64,000 bases of DNA. It comes from Mogibacterium sp. (GTDB lineage Bacteria; Bacillota; Clostridia; Peptostreptococcales; Anaerovoracaceae). Within the stretch, counting starts at the first letter, position 1. The number at the start of each line of letters is the position of its first letter. Under the pieces are notes generated by a model that was not told where the DNA came from, did no database searches, and saw only the letters and a list, made by a program, of their open reading frames with translations. This document shows positions 53,759 through 62,450 of the stretch, one piece after another. Position numbers and translations under genes: made by a program. Location of the stretch: positions 1 through 64,000 of the forward strand of contig JAFRKO010000046.1 in assembly GCA_017431685.1 (NCBI GenBank), in the 5' to 3' direction.

Positions 53759-54259
53759 ATGAGCAGTTTGCAGCATCCATTTGGGCCGTTGTTCAATGAG
53801 AACAGCAGAGTATTGATTCTCGGGTCATTTCCATCTGTTAAATCGCGGGAGCAGAATTTTTTCTATGGACATCCTCAGAACCGGTTCTGGAGGGTCATTG
53901 CTGCTGTATTCAAACAACCTGTACCCCAAAGCATAGAGGAAAAGAAACAGCTTATCCTGACTAACGGCCTGGCATTGTGGGATTCGATCGCAAGCTGCGA
54001 GATCAACGGTTCTTCTGATGCAAGTATAAGGAATGCCCGCGCAAATGATATAGGGATCATACTGGATAACTGCAATATAAAGTACATATATTGCAACGGG
54101 CGTAAATCTCATGAGCTTTACTGCAGGTATATAGAGCCGGAGACCGGCCGCGGGGCTGTATGCCTTCCATCTACCAGTCCGGCAAATGCGCAGTGGACGC
54201 TTGAAAAGCTGATCGAAGCGTGGTCCGTGATTTCCGGACTTTCCGGAGGGAGCTTGTGA
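53759..54259 (+). CDS. DNA-deoxyinosine (hypoxanthine) glycosylase
   Basis: A 166-residue uracil-DNA glycosylase superfamily protein. RVLILGSFPSVKSREQNFFYGHPQNRFWRV holds the N-terminal active-site loop (split here: about 17-46), and LPSTSPANAQW near the C-terminus is the SPAN-type loop. This pattern fits the hypoxanthine-DNA glycosylase group, which removes deaminated adenine. GGAGGGAG precedes the ATG. It lies 1 bp before larE, so they are probably co-transcribed, though the functions are unrelated. Confidence 0.85.
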   Translation: MSSLQHPFGPLFNENSRVLILGSFPSVKSREQNFFYGHPQNRFWRVIAAVFKQPVPQSIEEKKQLILTNGLALWDSIASCEINGSSDASIRNARANDIGIILDNCNIKYIYCNGRKSHELYCRYIEPETGRGAVCLPSTSPANAQWTLEKLIEAWSVISGLSGGSL

Positions 54260-54260
54260 T

Positions 54261-55019
54261 ATGAATAAGAGACTAGAGGAATTCTTCGCTGTTAATAGGA
54301 AAATCGCGGTCGCCTTTTCCGGAGGTGTGGATTCGACATATCTGCTTTACGCAGCAGTAAAGGCGGGAGCGGATGTAAAGGCCTATTATGTTAAATCGGT
54401 ATTCCAGCCTGGCTTTGAATTTGAAGACGCAAAGAATGTGGCGGATCAGATAAACTGTGCGCTTAGCATGATAGAAGCGGATGTTCTTTCAGATGAAAGA
54501 GTAAAGTCAAATCCGCCTGATCGTTGCTATTACTGCAAACAGCATATAATGAGAGCCATAACGGAGGCTGCCAGGAACGACGGCTATGATATGGTATGCG
54601 ATGGGACGAATGCGTCGGATGATGCTGATGACAGGCCGGGTTTCAGGGCTCTCGGCGAGTATGGCATAAGATCGCCGCTTAGAGAGTGCGGACTGACAAA
54701 GGAGGATATCAGGAAGGCATCCAGAGAGGCAGGTCTGCCTACCTGGAATAAACCGGCATACGCATGCCTTGCGACACGAATACTCATGGGTGAGACGATT
54801 ACTGAGGAAAAGCTCGAAATCACGGAGAGTGCTGAAAGCATTTTGCATGGAATGGGCTTCAGGGACTTCAGGGTGAGGATGAGAGGGAAAAACGCTCTTG
54901 TGCAGCTCACGGAGAAGCAGCTGGACGAGGCGCTTGCGCGTGAAAAAGAAATAAGTGAAGCTCTGTCAGATCTTTATAATGAAGTGAAAATCGATGGAAG
55001 TCCGCGCATTTCAAGCTGA
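54261..55019 (+). CDS. larE: ATP-dependent sulfur transferase LarE
   Basis: A 252-residue PP-loop enzyme that adds sulfur to the pyridinium intermediate of the nickel-pincer nucleotide cofactor used by lactate racemase-type enzymes. AVAFSGGVDSTYLL (residues 17-30) is the PP-loop; CDGTNASDDADDRPG and RSPLRECGLTKEDIR follow. C89 and C92 (DRCYYCK) plus C169 (AYACLATR) suggest the three-cysteine form that carries a 4Fe-4S cluster, rather than the single-cysteine form that sacrifices its own sulfur. larA, larB and larC1 are not in the window. Confidence 0.88.
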   Translation: MNKRLEEFFAVNRKIAVAFSGGVDSTYLLYAAVKAGADVKAYYVKSVFQPGFEFEDAKNVADQINCALSMIEADVLSDERVKSNPPDRCYYCKQHIMRAITEAARNDGYDMVCDGTNASDDADDRPGFRALGEYGIRSPLRECGLTKEDIRKASREAGLPTWNKPAYACLATRILMGETITEEKLEITESAESILHGMGFRDFRVRMRGKNALVQLTEKQLDEALAREKEISEALSDLYNEVKIDGSPRISS

Positions 55020-55121
55020 TTTAGAGCACGAACATCATTGACCGGGACGGCTTGAAAATTATATTATTAAGCGGGTATGGGCTTTCGTCTTTTTTGTGTT
55101 AAAAATCGGAGGGATATCCTG

Positions 55122-55742
55122 ATGGACTGCTTGATCATAGGTGTTGCCGGAGGAACCGGTTCCGGCAAATCGACATTTACAAACCGTATTAAAGATGAGT
55201 TCGGCGACAGAGTTACTGTCATTTACTATGATAACTATTACAGAGCTCACGATGACATTCCTTTTGAGGAGCGTAAGCTCATAAACTATGACCATCCGGA
55301 TGCTTTCGAAACTGATCTGTTCATAGAGCATCTGAGAAAACTCAGAAACGGTGAGCCGGTAGAATGCCCTGTATATGACTATACGATCCATAACAGAAGT
55401 AAGGAGACTGTAACGATAAAGCCGTCTCCGGTCATAATAGTTGAGGGTATCATGGTGCTTCAGAACGAGGAACTCAGAGATCTTCTGGATATAAAGATTT
55501 ATGTAGAAGCTGACGCTGACGAGAGGATACTCCGCCGTGTGATACGCGATGTCAAGTACCGCGGCAGAGATGTAGAGGGAATAGCTCAGCAGTATCTGAC
55601 CACGGTAAAGCCGATGCACTACATTTACGTAGAACCTACAAAGTATCTTGCTGATATTGTACTGAACAGCGGTATGAACGATGTCGTGTTTGACGTCATC
55701 AAGGTCAAGATACTTTCGCACCTGCAAAGACAGATTTATTAA
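55122..55742 (+). CDS. udk: Uridine kinase
   Basis: A 206-residue kinase that phosphorylates uridine and cytidine in pyrimidine salvage. Walker A is GVAGGTGSGKST (about 7-18). YYDNYYRAHDDIPFEERKLINYDHPDAF (split: about 41-68) is the substrate region, and VIIVEGIMVLQNEELRDLLDIKI carries the Walker B-like strand. GGAGGG sits before the ATG at 55122; an upstream in-frame ATG at 55077 is rejected. It ends 1-4 bp before the larC2-like gene. Confidence 0.95.
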   Translation: MDCLIIGVAGGTGSGKSTFTNRIKDEFGDRVTVIYYDNYYRAHDDIPFEERKLINYDHPDAFETDLFIEHLRKLRNGEPVECPVYDYTIHNRSKETVTIKPSPVIIVEGIMVLQNEELRDLLDIKIYVEADADERILRRVIRDVKYRGRDVEGIAQQYLTTVKPMHYIYVEPTKYLADIVLNSGMNDVVFDVIKVKILSHLQRQIY

Positions 55743-55746
55743 AGTG

Positions 55747-56184
55747 ATGAAAGACAGGATATGTGAGCTTGAGTGTAATATAGATGACATGACTGCGGAG
55801 GAGCTCGCTTTTGCTGCTGAAAGGATTATGGAAGAAGGCGCAAAGGATGTGACTCTTATCCCTGTTCAGATGAAGAAAGGCAGACCGGCTACTCTGATGA
55901 CTGTCATGTGTTCTGATGAAGAGGCCGAGAAGGAACGCTTCGTGCGCCTTATATTCAGATACACAACAACTATAGGCATACGAGAGCTGATATCCGAAAG
56001 ATATATACTCGACAGAAATGAAGAGACTCTGGATACCGCTTACGGTACAGTAAGATGCAAAAGGGTCAGCGGATACGGGGTGGAGAGAAGCAAACTCGAA
56101 TATGAGGACCTTGCACGCATTGCCAGAGAGCGCGGTGTCAGCATTGCGGAAGCACGAGAGCTTGTTCTCAGATCGCAGGAATGA
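55747..56184 (+). CDS. LarC C-terminal domain protein (LarC2-like)
   Basis: A 145-residue protein that matches only the C-terminal half of LarC, the nickel-inserting enzyme of the nickel-pincer cofactor pathway. LECNIDDMTAEELAFAAERIMEEGAKDVTLIPVQMKKGRPATLM (split: about 6-49), FRYTTTIGIRE and YEDLARIARERGVSIAEA are the family signatures. In Lactiplantibacillus plantarum the two halves (LarC1 and LarC2) are joined by a programmed frameshift; here LarC2 is a separate gene with no LarC1 before it. ATG 55747 or GTG 55744 starts it. punA begins at its stop. Confidence 0.85.
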   Translation: MKDRICELECNIDDMTAEELAFAAERIMEEGAKDVTLIPVQMKKGRPATLMTVMCSDEEAEKERFVRLIFRYTTTIGIRELISERYILDRNEETLDTAYGTVRCKRVSGYGVERSKLEYEDLARIARERGVSIAEARELVLRSQE

Positions 56185-56198
56185 GGGGGAACGGAAAG

Positions 56199-57032
56199 AT
56201 GACTACAGACATGACCAGACCGCTTGATGAGCGCATAAGAGAAACTGCGGTTTTTCTTTACAGCAGAGGAGTGATCAGACCCGAAGTCGGAATAATTCTC
56301 GGGTCCGGCCTCAATGATTTTGCAGACAGAATAAAAAATCCACTTATACTTTCATATAACGATGTTCCCGGCATGGAGGCCGGCCTGGTCTCCGACCACA
56401 GAGGCCAGATCGTTTACGGAGAGTACAATGGTAAAAAGGTCATCATCATGGCAGGCAGGTTCCATTACTATGAGAACCGCGACATGGACAAGACGGCTTA
56501 TCCGGCAAGAGTAATGGTAGCGCTCGGAGTGAAGCGCTTTATCATCACGAACGCTGCGGGATGTGTCAATACTGACTGGAAAGCCGGGGAATTCATGCTC
56601 ATAAGCGACCACATCAATCTTTCGGGCAACAATCCGCTTATAGGCAAAAATCTGGATGCGACCGGCCCGCGCTTCCCTGATATGACATATACATACAACA
56701 AGGAACTGCGCGAAAAGCTCATAAAAGCAGCTGCTGCAAAAGGAATCAGGCTTCGTGAGGGCGTATATGCTATGTTTACCGGCCCGAGCTTTGAGACTCC
56801 TGCTGAGATCAGGTTTGCAAGAATAATCGGTGCGGACGCTGTAGGAATGTCTACCGTTCCGGAAGCAATCATTGCAAATCACGCAGGACGTGAGATAATC
56901 GGTATATCGTTCCTGTCGAACATGGCTGCCGGAGTGCTCAATAAACCGCTGACCGGAGCGGAGGTCACTGAAGCTGCATTGCGCATAAAAGATACTTTCG
57001 CCGAAGTGGTAGATATGGCGTTAGAAATATAG
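56199..57032 (+). CDS. punA: Purine nucleoside phosphorylase
   Basis: A 277-residue trimeric-type (PNP/MTAP family) enzyme that cleaves inosine and guanosine with phosphate. GIILGSGLNDFAD, VSDHRGQIVYGEYNGKKVIIMAGRFHYYE (about 62-90, split), ITNAAGCVNTDWKAGEFMLISDHINL and GPSFETPAEIRF ... GADAVGMSTVPEAIIANHAG are diagnostic. The ATG at 56199 follows AGGGGGAA; an earlier ATG at 56181 overlaps larC2. Together with udk it forms a nucleoside salvage group. Confidence 0.95.
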   Translation: MTTDMTRPLDERIRETAVFLYSRGVIRPEVGIILGSGLNDFADRIKNPLILSYNDVPGMEAGLVSDHRGQIVYGEYNGKKVIIMAGRFHYYENRDMDKTAYPARVMVALGVKRFIITNAAGCVNTDWKAGEFMLISDHINLSGNNPLIGKNLDATGPRFPDMTYTYNKELREKLIKAAAAKGIRLREGVYAMFTGPSFETPAEIRFARIIGADAVGMSTVPEAIIANHAGREIIGISFLSNMAAGVLNKPLTGAEVTEAALRIKDTFAEVVDMALEI

Positions 57033-57073
57033 ACAAAATATTAAATATTTATACAAGGAGATATAACCCTAAA

Positions 57074-57649
57074 ATGGAAGCTAAACTTACGAGAGAGCAG
57101 GCAAATGAACTCCTGCACAAATATGTTAAAGGTGAAAATTACATTACTCACAGCTATGCTGTTGAAGCAATAATGAGAGGCCTGGCGAAGAAGCTGGCAC
57201 CGGAAGATGTCGAATACTGGGGAATATGCGGTCTGCTGCACGATCTCGATGAGGAGACCGCACCATGGAGAGATGATTTCGGCACACACGGTCCTACATC
57301 TGCTAAGATACTCAGAGAAGAAGGGTTCGGTGACCCTGTAATGGAAAATGCAATCATGTCACATAACCCGGCATGCGGTAAGAATCCTGAAACCCAGCTC
57401 GAATATGCGCTCATCGCGGCGGATCCTATGTCTGGATTCCTGAAGGCGATTGCACAGATTTATCCGGATAAGAAGATTGCCAGTGTAAAGCATAAATCAG
57501 TCAACAAGAGATTCAAAGAAACCCGTTTCGCTGCAGGAGCAAACAGGCAGTTCATGAGCCTGATAGAGAAGGCAGGTATGGAATGGGATGAGTTCGTTGA
57601 TGTTTCGCTCGAGGCAATGAGAGAGATTGCTGATGAGATCGGGCTGTAA
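57074..57649 (+). CDS. HD domain protein
   Basis: A 191-residue HD-superfamily hydrolase. H26 in NYITHSYAVEAIM, the HD pair in GLLHDLDEE (about 54-62), and HGP and SHNP downstream supply the metal-binding histidines and aspartates. Substrate unknown; such proteins often hydrolyse nucleotides or phosphate esters. AAGGAG lies 13 bases before the ATG, which is long. Located after punA and before the TSCPD gene. Confidence 0.82.
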   Translation: MEAKLTREQANELLHKYVKGENYITHSYAVEAIMRGLAKKLAPEDVEYWGICGLLHDLDEETAPWRDDFGTHGPTSAKILREEGFGDPVMENAIMSHNPACGKNPETQLEYALIAADPMSGFLKAIAQIYPDKKIASVKHKSVNKRFKETRFAAGANRQFMSLIEKAGMEWDEFVDVSLEAMREIADEIGL

Positions 57650-57664
57650 ACCAAAGGGGCAGAA

Positions 57665-57928
57665 ATGACAAAAAAGTTTACTTTTTATCCCGAAGGCGTA
57701 TGCTCGATGATGATAGAAATAGAGCTGGACGGGGATATCATCAGGGATGTCGCTTTTACAGGCGGATGTAACGGCAACCTCAGCGGTATATCCAAGCTGA
57801 TTGCGGGAATGAATGCTGAAGATGTGATAGGAAAACTTGAAGGAACCAGATGCGGATTCAAGGATACTTCGTGTCCCGATCAGTTAAGCAAAGCTCTCAG
57901 ACTTGCTCTGAACGAAGCGAAAGCATAG
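57665..57928 (+). CDS. TSCPD domain protein (TIGR03905 type)
   Basis: An 87-residue protein with the TSCPD signature DTSCPDQLSKAL near the C-terminus. VAFTGGCNGNLSGISKLIAGM in the middle is typical of the TIGR03905 group. The domain also occurs at the C-terminus of ribonucleotide reductases. Cysteines C13, C34, C62 and C69 could bind metal. Function unknown. AAAGGGG precedes the ATG, 15 bp after the HD gene. Confidence 0.88.
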   Translation: MTKKFTFYPEGVCSMMIEIELDGDIIRDVAFTGGCNGNLSGISKLIAGMNAEDVIGKLEGTRCGFKDTSCPDQLSKALRLALNEAKA

Positions 57929-57956
57929 AAAAGGTACGGACTACGGGAGAGACAGC

Positions 57957-58859
57957 ATGACGATAGAGAACCGGGGTGTGAAAGCAGCCCACCTTGAAGA
58001 GCTTGCAACACGAATGACTGAAATCGATACCAGACCTATCGACGGTCATCTTCTTGGCATGCAGGAGAAAGTCGCGGAAGCACTGGATCATCTGAAGAGG
58101 GCCATGTTTCCTTATCATTTCGGTAAATCGCGCCCAAGATTTGCTGAGACTGAAAAAAGAACATATGAACTGATGAGGGCGTATGATGCCCTTGAACAGA
58201 CTCTTGAGCTTGTATACAAAAATCCTGAAGAGGCTTCGGAGAAAGCTGAGGCTCTTGTCAATTCTCTGCCTGACATACTTGAAGTCCTTAAGACAGATGT
58301 ACAGGCCGGATATAACGGGGATCCGGCTGCAAAGAGCCTGGATGAGGTCATAATGACATATCCGGCTTTTATTGCCATATTTACATACAGGATTGCCCAC
58401 AGATTATATGAGCTGGGAGTGCCGATGATACCAAGAGTTATGACGGAGCAGGCGCATGAGACAACAGGAATAGATATCCATCCGGGGGCAACGATAGGAA
58501 GATACTTCTTCATTGACCACGGAACAGGTGTTGTCATCGGTGAAACTACTACGATAGGTGAGCATGTAAAGCTGTATCAGCATGTTACTCTTGGCGCAAA
58601 GAGTTTCCCGGTCGGCCCTGACGGTACACCTGTCAAAGGCATCAAGCGCCATCCTGATCTCGGCGACAGGGTGGTAGTCTACTCGGGAGCAACAATACTT
58701 GGAGGAGATACAAGGATAGGCGACGACTGTGTGGTAGGCGGAAATGTATGGCTTACACATTCGCTTGATCCGGGAGTAACCATAGTCACTAAGCCAAGCG
58801 GGCAGGCCATGTCAACAGACACACTGGATCCTGAAGATTCTATCGAATGGTTTATCTGA
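57957..58859 (+). CDS. cysE: Serine O-acetyltransferase
   Basis: A 300-residue enzyme that acetylates serine for cysteine synthesis. An N-terminal helical part (1-165) precedes the left-handed beta-helix: GIDIHPGATIGRYFFIDHGTGVVIGETTTIGEHVKLYQHVTLGA (split: about 174-218). Histidines in IDHGTGVVIGE are catalytic. The N-terminus is longer than in short CysE forms and resembles the EpsC/SAT type. The terminator that follows overlaps the selC promoter. Cysteine can be degraded by the D-cysteine enzyme only after racemisation, so no direct link is claimed. Confidence 0.93.
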   Translation: MTIENRGVKAAHLEELATRMTEIDTRPIDGHLLGMQEKVAEALDHLKRAMFPYHFGKSRPRFAETEKRTYELMRAYDALEQTLELVYKNPEEASEKAEALVNSLPDILEVLKTDVQAGYNGDPAAKSLDEVIMTYPAFIAIFTYRIAHRLYELGVPMIPRVMTEQAHETTGIDIHPGATIGRYFFIDHGTGVVIGETTTIGEHVKLYQHVTLGAKSFPVGPDGTPVKGIKRHPDLGDRVVVYSGATILGGDTRIGDDCVVGGNVWLTHSLDPGVTIVTKPSGQAMSTDTLDPEDSIEWFI

Positions 58860-58873
58860 AACAATGTAAAAAG

Positions 58874-58907
58874 AGCGCTGCGGTCTTGATACAGCAGCGC
58901 TTTTTTA
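58874..58907 (+). terminator. Terminator after cysE
   Basis: AGCGCTGC / GCAGCGCT stem followed by TTTTT. Its loop contains the -35 element of the selC promoter. Confidence 0.9.
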
Positions 58908-58914
58908 GTATAAT
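58886..58914 (+). promoter_or_regulatory. Promoter of selC-selA-selB
   Basis: TTGATA at 58886-58891, a 17-bp spacer and TATAAT at 58909-58914. The -35 lies in the loop of the cysE terminator hairpin, and the -10 is just past its T-run. Confidence 0.85.
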
Positions 58915-58962
58915 TTTCTGAGTGCGGTCAGCGCTTCTGATGCGCTGGTTTCACCGCGACCT

Positions 58963-59060
58963 GGGGGTAGATAGGTGCTGGTGTGCCTCGCGGTCTTCAA
59001 AACCGTTTGCAGGGGGTTAGTAGCCTCCCGGGTGGGTTCGATTCCCACGTACTCCCGCCA
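58963..59060 (+). tRNA. selC: tRNA-Sec(TCA)
   Basis: A 98-nt tRNA with the long variable arm and anticodon TCA that mark tRNA-Sec. GGGGGTA pairs with TACTCCC in the acceptor stem (one G-T). GCGGT-CTTCAAA-ACCGT is the anticodon arm, and GTGGG-TTCGATT-CCCAC the T-arm. The variable arm is long and GC-rich. Discriminator G and encoded CCA follow. The 48-bp leader can form a GCGC hairpin. selA starts 25 bp downstream, so processing from an operon transcript is likely. Confidence 0.96.
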
Positions 59061-59084
59061 ATTTGATTACGGAGGTCGGATGCC

Positions 59085-60545
59085 ATGACAAAGAAAGAAT
59101 TATTGAGAGGACTCCCTAAGATCGACGAAGTGATGAAACAGGAGTCTCTTGTTGTATTGTCAGAAGAGAAGGGTGACCTTCTTGTGACTGATGCGGTGCG
59201 TGCTGTGATCGCTGCTTTGAGAGCTTCGATACTTGATCTCAAAGATGGTGAAACAGAGGACTTTGATACATCTGCTATAGAGACGGCAGCAGTAGCTGAA
59301 GCTGCCGCAGCGAGAGTCTCCCAGGATGAGAAACTGAATCTTTATCCTCTGATCAATGCTACAGGAACGATTCTGCATACTAATCTCGGGAGAGCACCTC
59401 TGTGTAAGGATGCAGTAGAAAACGTTGAAAGAGTTTCAAGGGGTTATTCCGACCTTGAATATAACGTTCATAAGGGAAAACGCGGATCGCGGCATGATCT
59501 TGTTGGCGATCTGATAGCTGAACTGACAGGAGCTGAAGATGCCATGGTGGTCAACAACAATGCGGCCGCCACAATGATAGTCCTGGCTTCCATGGGTAAA
59601 GGCAGGGAAATCGTGGTCTCCAGAGGGGAGCTCGTTGAGATAGGAGGAGCATTCAGGATCCCTGATATAATGATGCAGTCCGGAGCTTACCTGCAGGAAG
59701 TAGGAACAAGCAACAAAACAAAGATCTCAGATTATGAAGACGCTGTCATGACAAAGGAGATGCTTGACAAAGGCGACTGGTATAATGCAGATCCTCGTCA
59801 CGGAGAACGTTTTGAGACAGGGGCTCTTATGAAAGTTCATAAGTCCAATTATGACATAGTTGGATTTACCGAAGAGGCTTCGCTGGAGGAACTCGTGGAG
59901 CTCGGTAAAAAACATGATCTTCCGGTAATCTTTGACATGGGCAACGGCCTGATGATCGACATGTCCGAATACGGTCTGAGAGAACCTAACGTTCCGGCTT
60001 CGCTGGCTACAGGCATTGATGTAATGCTTTTCAGCGGGGATAAGCTGCTTGGAGGACCTCAGGCAGGTATCATTGTCGGTAAGAAGAAATATATAAAAGC
60101 TATGAAGAAGCATCCGCTTGCGAGAGCAATGAGAGTAGATAAAATGACTTTTGCTGCACTCGAAGCGACTCTGATGAAGTACAGAGACCGCAGGACGGCG
60201 CTAAGAGACATACCTGTACTGCGCATGATATCTGCATCAAACGAAGAAATGCGTAAGAAAGCCGAAAGGCTTGCCGACGCTATAAAGAGGGTGGATCCAT
60301 CTGTATCTGTAGAGCTGGTACCTGTTGAGGATCAGATCGGAGGAGGCTCTGCACCGATGGTAAGACTCCCGGGATGGGCAGTATCCGTGAGAGACGGAAT
60401 GAAGTCCGCCGACAGAACGGAAAGGAAGCTGCGCAAAGCAGATATCCCGGTGATTGGCAGAATAAACGAAGACAGACTTCTGCTCTGTGTCCGTACAATT
60501 GGGGATGACGAGATAGAAACGACAGCAGAGGCTTTCAGAAAGTAA
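59085..60545 (+). CDS. selA: L-seryl-tRNA(Sec) selenium transferase
   Basis: A 486-residue PLP enzyme that turns Ser-tRNA(Sec) into Sec-tRNA(Sec) with selenophosphate. LLRGLPKIDEVM at the N-terminus, NATGTILHTNLGRAPL, DAMVVNNNAAATMIVLA and the PLP lysine K320 in FSGDKLLGGPQAGIIVG are diagnostic. Length is close to the family norm (about 460-470). GGAGG lies 9 bases before the ATG. It stands between selC and selB. Confidence 0.97.
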   Translation: MTKKELLRGLPKIDEVMKQESLVVLSEEKGDLLVTDAVRAVIAALRASILDLKDGETEDFDTSAIETAAVAEAAAARVSQDEKLNLYPLINATGTILHTNLGRAPLCKDAVENVERVSRGYSDLEYNVHKGKRGSRHDLVGDLIAELTGAEDAMVVNNNAAATMIVLASMGKGREIVVSRGELVEIGGAFRIPDIMMQSGAYLQEVGTSNKTKISDYEDAVMTKEMLDKGDWYNADPRHGERFETGALMKVHKSNYDIVGFTEEASLEELVELGKKHDLPVIFDMGNGLMIDMSEYGLREPNVPASLATGIDVMLFSGDKLLGGPQAGIIVGKKKYIKAMKKHPLARAMRVDKMTFAALEATLMKYRDRRTALRDIPVLRMISASNEEMRKKAERLADAIKRVDPSVSVELVPVEDQIGGGSAPMVRLPGWAVSVRDGMKSADRTERKLRKADIPVIGRINEDRLLLCVRTIGDDEIETTAEAFRK

Positions 60546-60547
60546 GA

Positions 60548-62443
60548 ATGAAAAATATTATCATAGGCACGGCCGGTCACGTCGATCACGGAAAAACGAC
60601 GCTTATTAAAGCGCTCAGCGGAATCGACACGGACAGGCTCATAGAAGAGAAAAAACGCGGCATCACTATCGAACTTGGATTTGCGCATATTCCGAACGAT
60701 GCCGGATACAATATAGGAGTCATCGATGTACCGGGGCATGAGAAATTCATAAAGCACATGCTTGCCGGTATCGGAGGTATCGACTTCGTTCTCTTTGTTG
60801 TTGCAGCAGATGAGGGAATAATGCCTCAGACCAGAGAACATTTTGAGATACTGAACTCACTGGGCATTGATGATGGAATAATCGCTGTGACCAAAACCGA
60901 CATGGTTGATGAAGAGTGGCTCGAAATGCTGCTCGAAGAAGTTGATGATTATTTCAAAGGCACGTTCCTCGACGGGAAACCTGTAATACCTGTAAGCGCA
61001 GCTACAGGAGAGGGAGTAGAGGAACTCAGGTCTGAGATCATCGCAAAATGCGACAGAAAAAATAAGCGCCGCGAAGAGAAAGAACTGTTCAGGCTGCCTG
61101 TTGACAGGGTATTTACCATGCAGGGATTCGGAACAGTTGTGACGGGTACACTGATGGATGGAAATGTCAGGATCGGTGACGATGTGATGATCTATCCGAA
61201 GGGTATCAAGGCTAAAGTCAGGGGTATACAGACATACGGAAAGGATACAGACATCGCTGTTGCCGGGCAGAGAACAGCCATAAACCTGTCTGGTGTTCCG
61301 AAAGAAGACATAGACAGAGGAGATATAGTTGCGTATGCTGATGCGGTGACGGTCACCAGCATAATCGATACAGAACTCAGCATTTTCAGCTCGACAGACA
61401 GGATAGTTCTGAACAACAGCAGGGTACACCTTTACTGCGGTTCCGATGAAGTGCTGTGCAAGGTGATCCTTCTCGACAGGGATGCTTTGTCTGCAGGAGA
61501 GACCGCTTACGCGCAGCTCAGACTCGAGGAGCCGGCGGCTGTCAGACGAGGCGACAGATTCATTATCAGGTTCTACTCGCCGATAATCACTGTCGGCGGC
61601 GGACGCATAATAGATGCGCTGCCTTCAAAGCATAAGAGAAACAAGCCTGAAGTACTCGCAGGAATGGAAGTGCTGTCAAAGGGAAGTCTGAGTGAGGTAA
61701 TATACGCAAAGGCTGGCGAGAGACAATTTGTAAGACAGAAGGATCTCGCCAGGGAGCTGGGCCTTCTTGATCATGAAATGGAATCAGAGTCAGAAGGCGG
61801 AATCGCGGACGGGGCGTTAATAGTCCTGTCCGATAATACGATCGTTAATGATTCCAAGTATGCGCGCATGAAAGATGACACAGAGAAGATCATCAATGAT
61901 TATCATGCTGACAATCCGCTGGCTGATGGCATACCGCGTCAGGAACTTCTCTCCAGGCTGAAAAAACGGTGGTACACGGATGATAATAAGCTTGTTCAGG
62001 CGGTTGTTAAGTACATGCTCGGACAAGGAGTCATCGAAGATAAAGGAAAATCTATCGCAATCAGCGGGTTCAGCATCGAGTATACACCTGAACAGTGTGC
62101 TCTGAAGGATAAAATCGCAAGGATGTATGCTGGTGCCGGAATTGAGATGATAAGGAACGATGAGATCCTCGCTCTTTATCCTGATGGAAGGATAGTACGC
62201 GCGATACAGGAAGATATAGAATCGGAAGGGGCAATATACAAGGTGAACCCTTCGTATTACATAGATAAAGCAGCATGGGATAACGCTGTTAGTGTTGCAA
62301 GGTCTTTCAACGGTAATTTCACACTCGCTGAGTACAGGGACAGGCTGGGAACATCCAGAAAATACGCAGTGGAACTGCTGCCGGCAATGGACAAGGCCGG
62401 GATAACAGTATTCGACGGCGAATCAAGAACAGTTGTAAAGTGA
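60548..62443 (+). CDS. selB: Selenocysteine-specific elongation factor SelB
   Basis: A 631-residue translation factor that brings Sec-tRNA to UGA codons marked by a SECIS element. The GTPase domain has GHVDHGKTT (residues 10-18), KRGITIELGFA, DVPGHEKFI and TKTDM. The beta-barrel domains follow, and the C-terminal winged-helix repeats (about 440-631) bind SECIS RNA. It starts 2 bp after selA without an obvious Shine-Dalgarno site, so translational coupling is likely. Confidence 0.97.
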   Translation: MKNIIIGTAGHVDHGKTTLIKALSGIDTDRLIEEKKRGITIELGFAHIPNDAGYNIGVIDVPGHEKFIKHMLAGIGGIDFVLFVVAADEGIMPQTREHFEILNSLGIDDGIIAVTKTDMVDEEWLEMLLEEVDDYFKGTFLDGKPVIPVSAATGEGVEELRSEIIAKCDRKNKRREEKELFRLPVDRVFTMQGFGTVVTGTLMDGNVRIGDDVMIYPKGIKAKVRGIQTYGKDTDIAVAGQRTAINLSGVPKEDIDRGDIVAYADAVTVTSIIDTELSIFSSTDRIVLNNSRVHLYCGSDEVLCKVILLDRDALSAGETAYAQLRLEEPAAVRRGDRFIIRFYSPIITVGGGRIIDALPSKHKRNKPEVLAGMEVLSKGSLSEVIYAKAGERQFVRQKDLARELGLLDHEMESESEGGIADGALIVLSDNTIVNDSKYARMKDDTEKIINDYHADNPLADGIPRQELLSRLKKRWYTDDNKLVQAVVKYMLGQGVIEDKGKSIAISGFSIEYTPEQCALKDKIARMYAGAGIEMIRNDEILALYPDGRIVRAIQEDIESEGAIYKVNPSYYIDKAAWDNAVSVARSFNGNFTLAEYRDRLGTSRKYAVELLPAMDKAGITVFDGESRTVVK

Positions 62444-62450
62444 TTGAAGA

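Noticed and set aside
55681..55746. Extension of the LarC2-like gene upstream into udk
   Set aside because: The extension lies inside the udk coding sequence in another frame and carries no LarC1 similarity.
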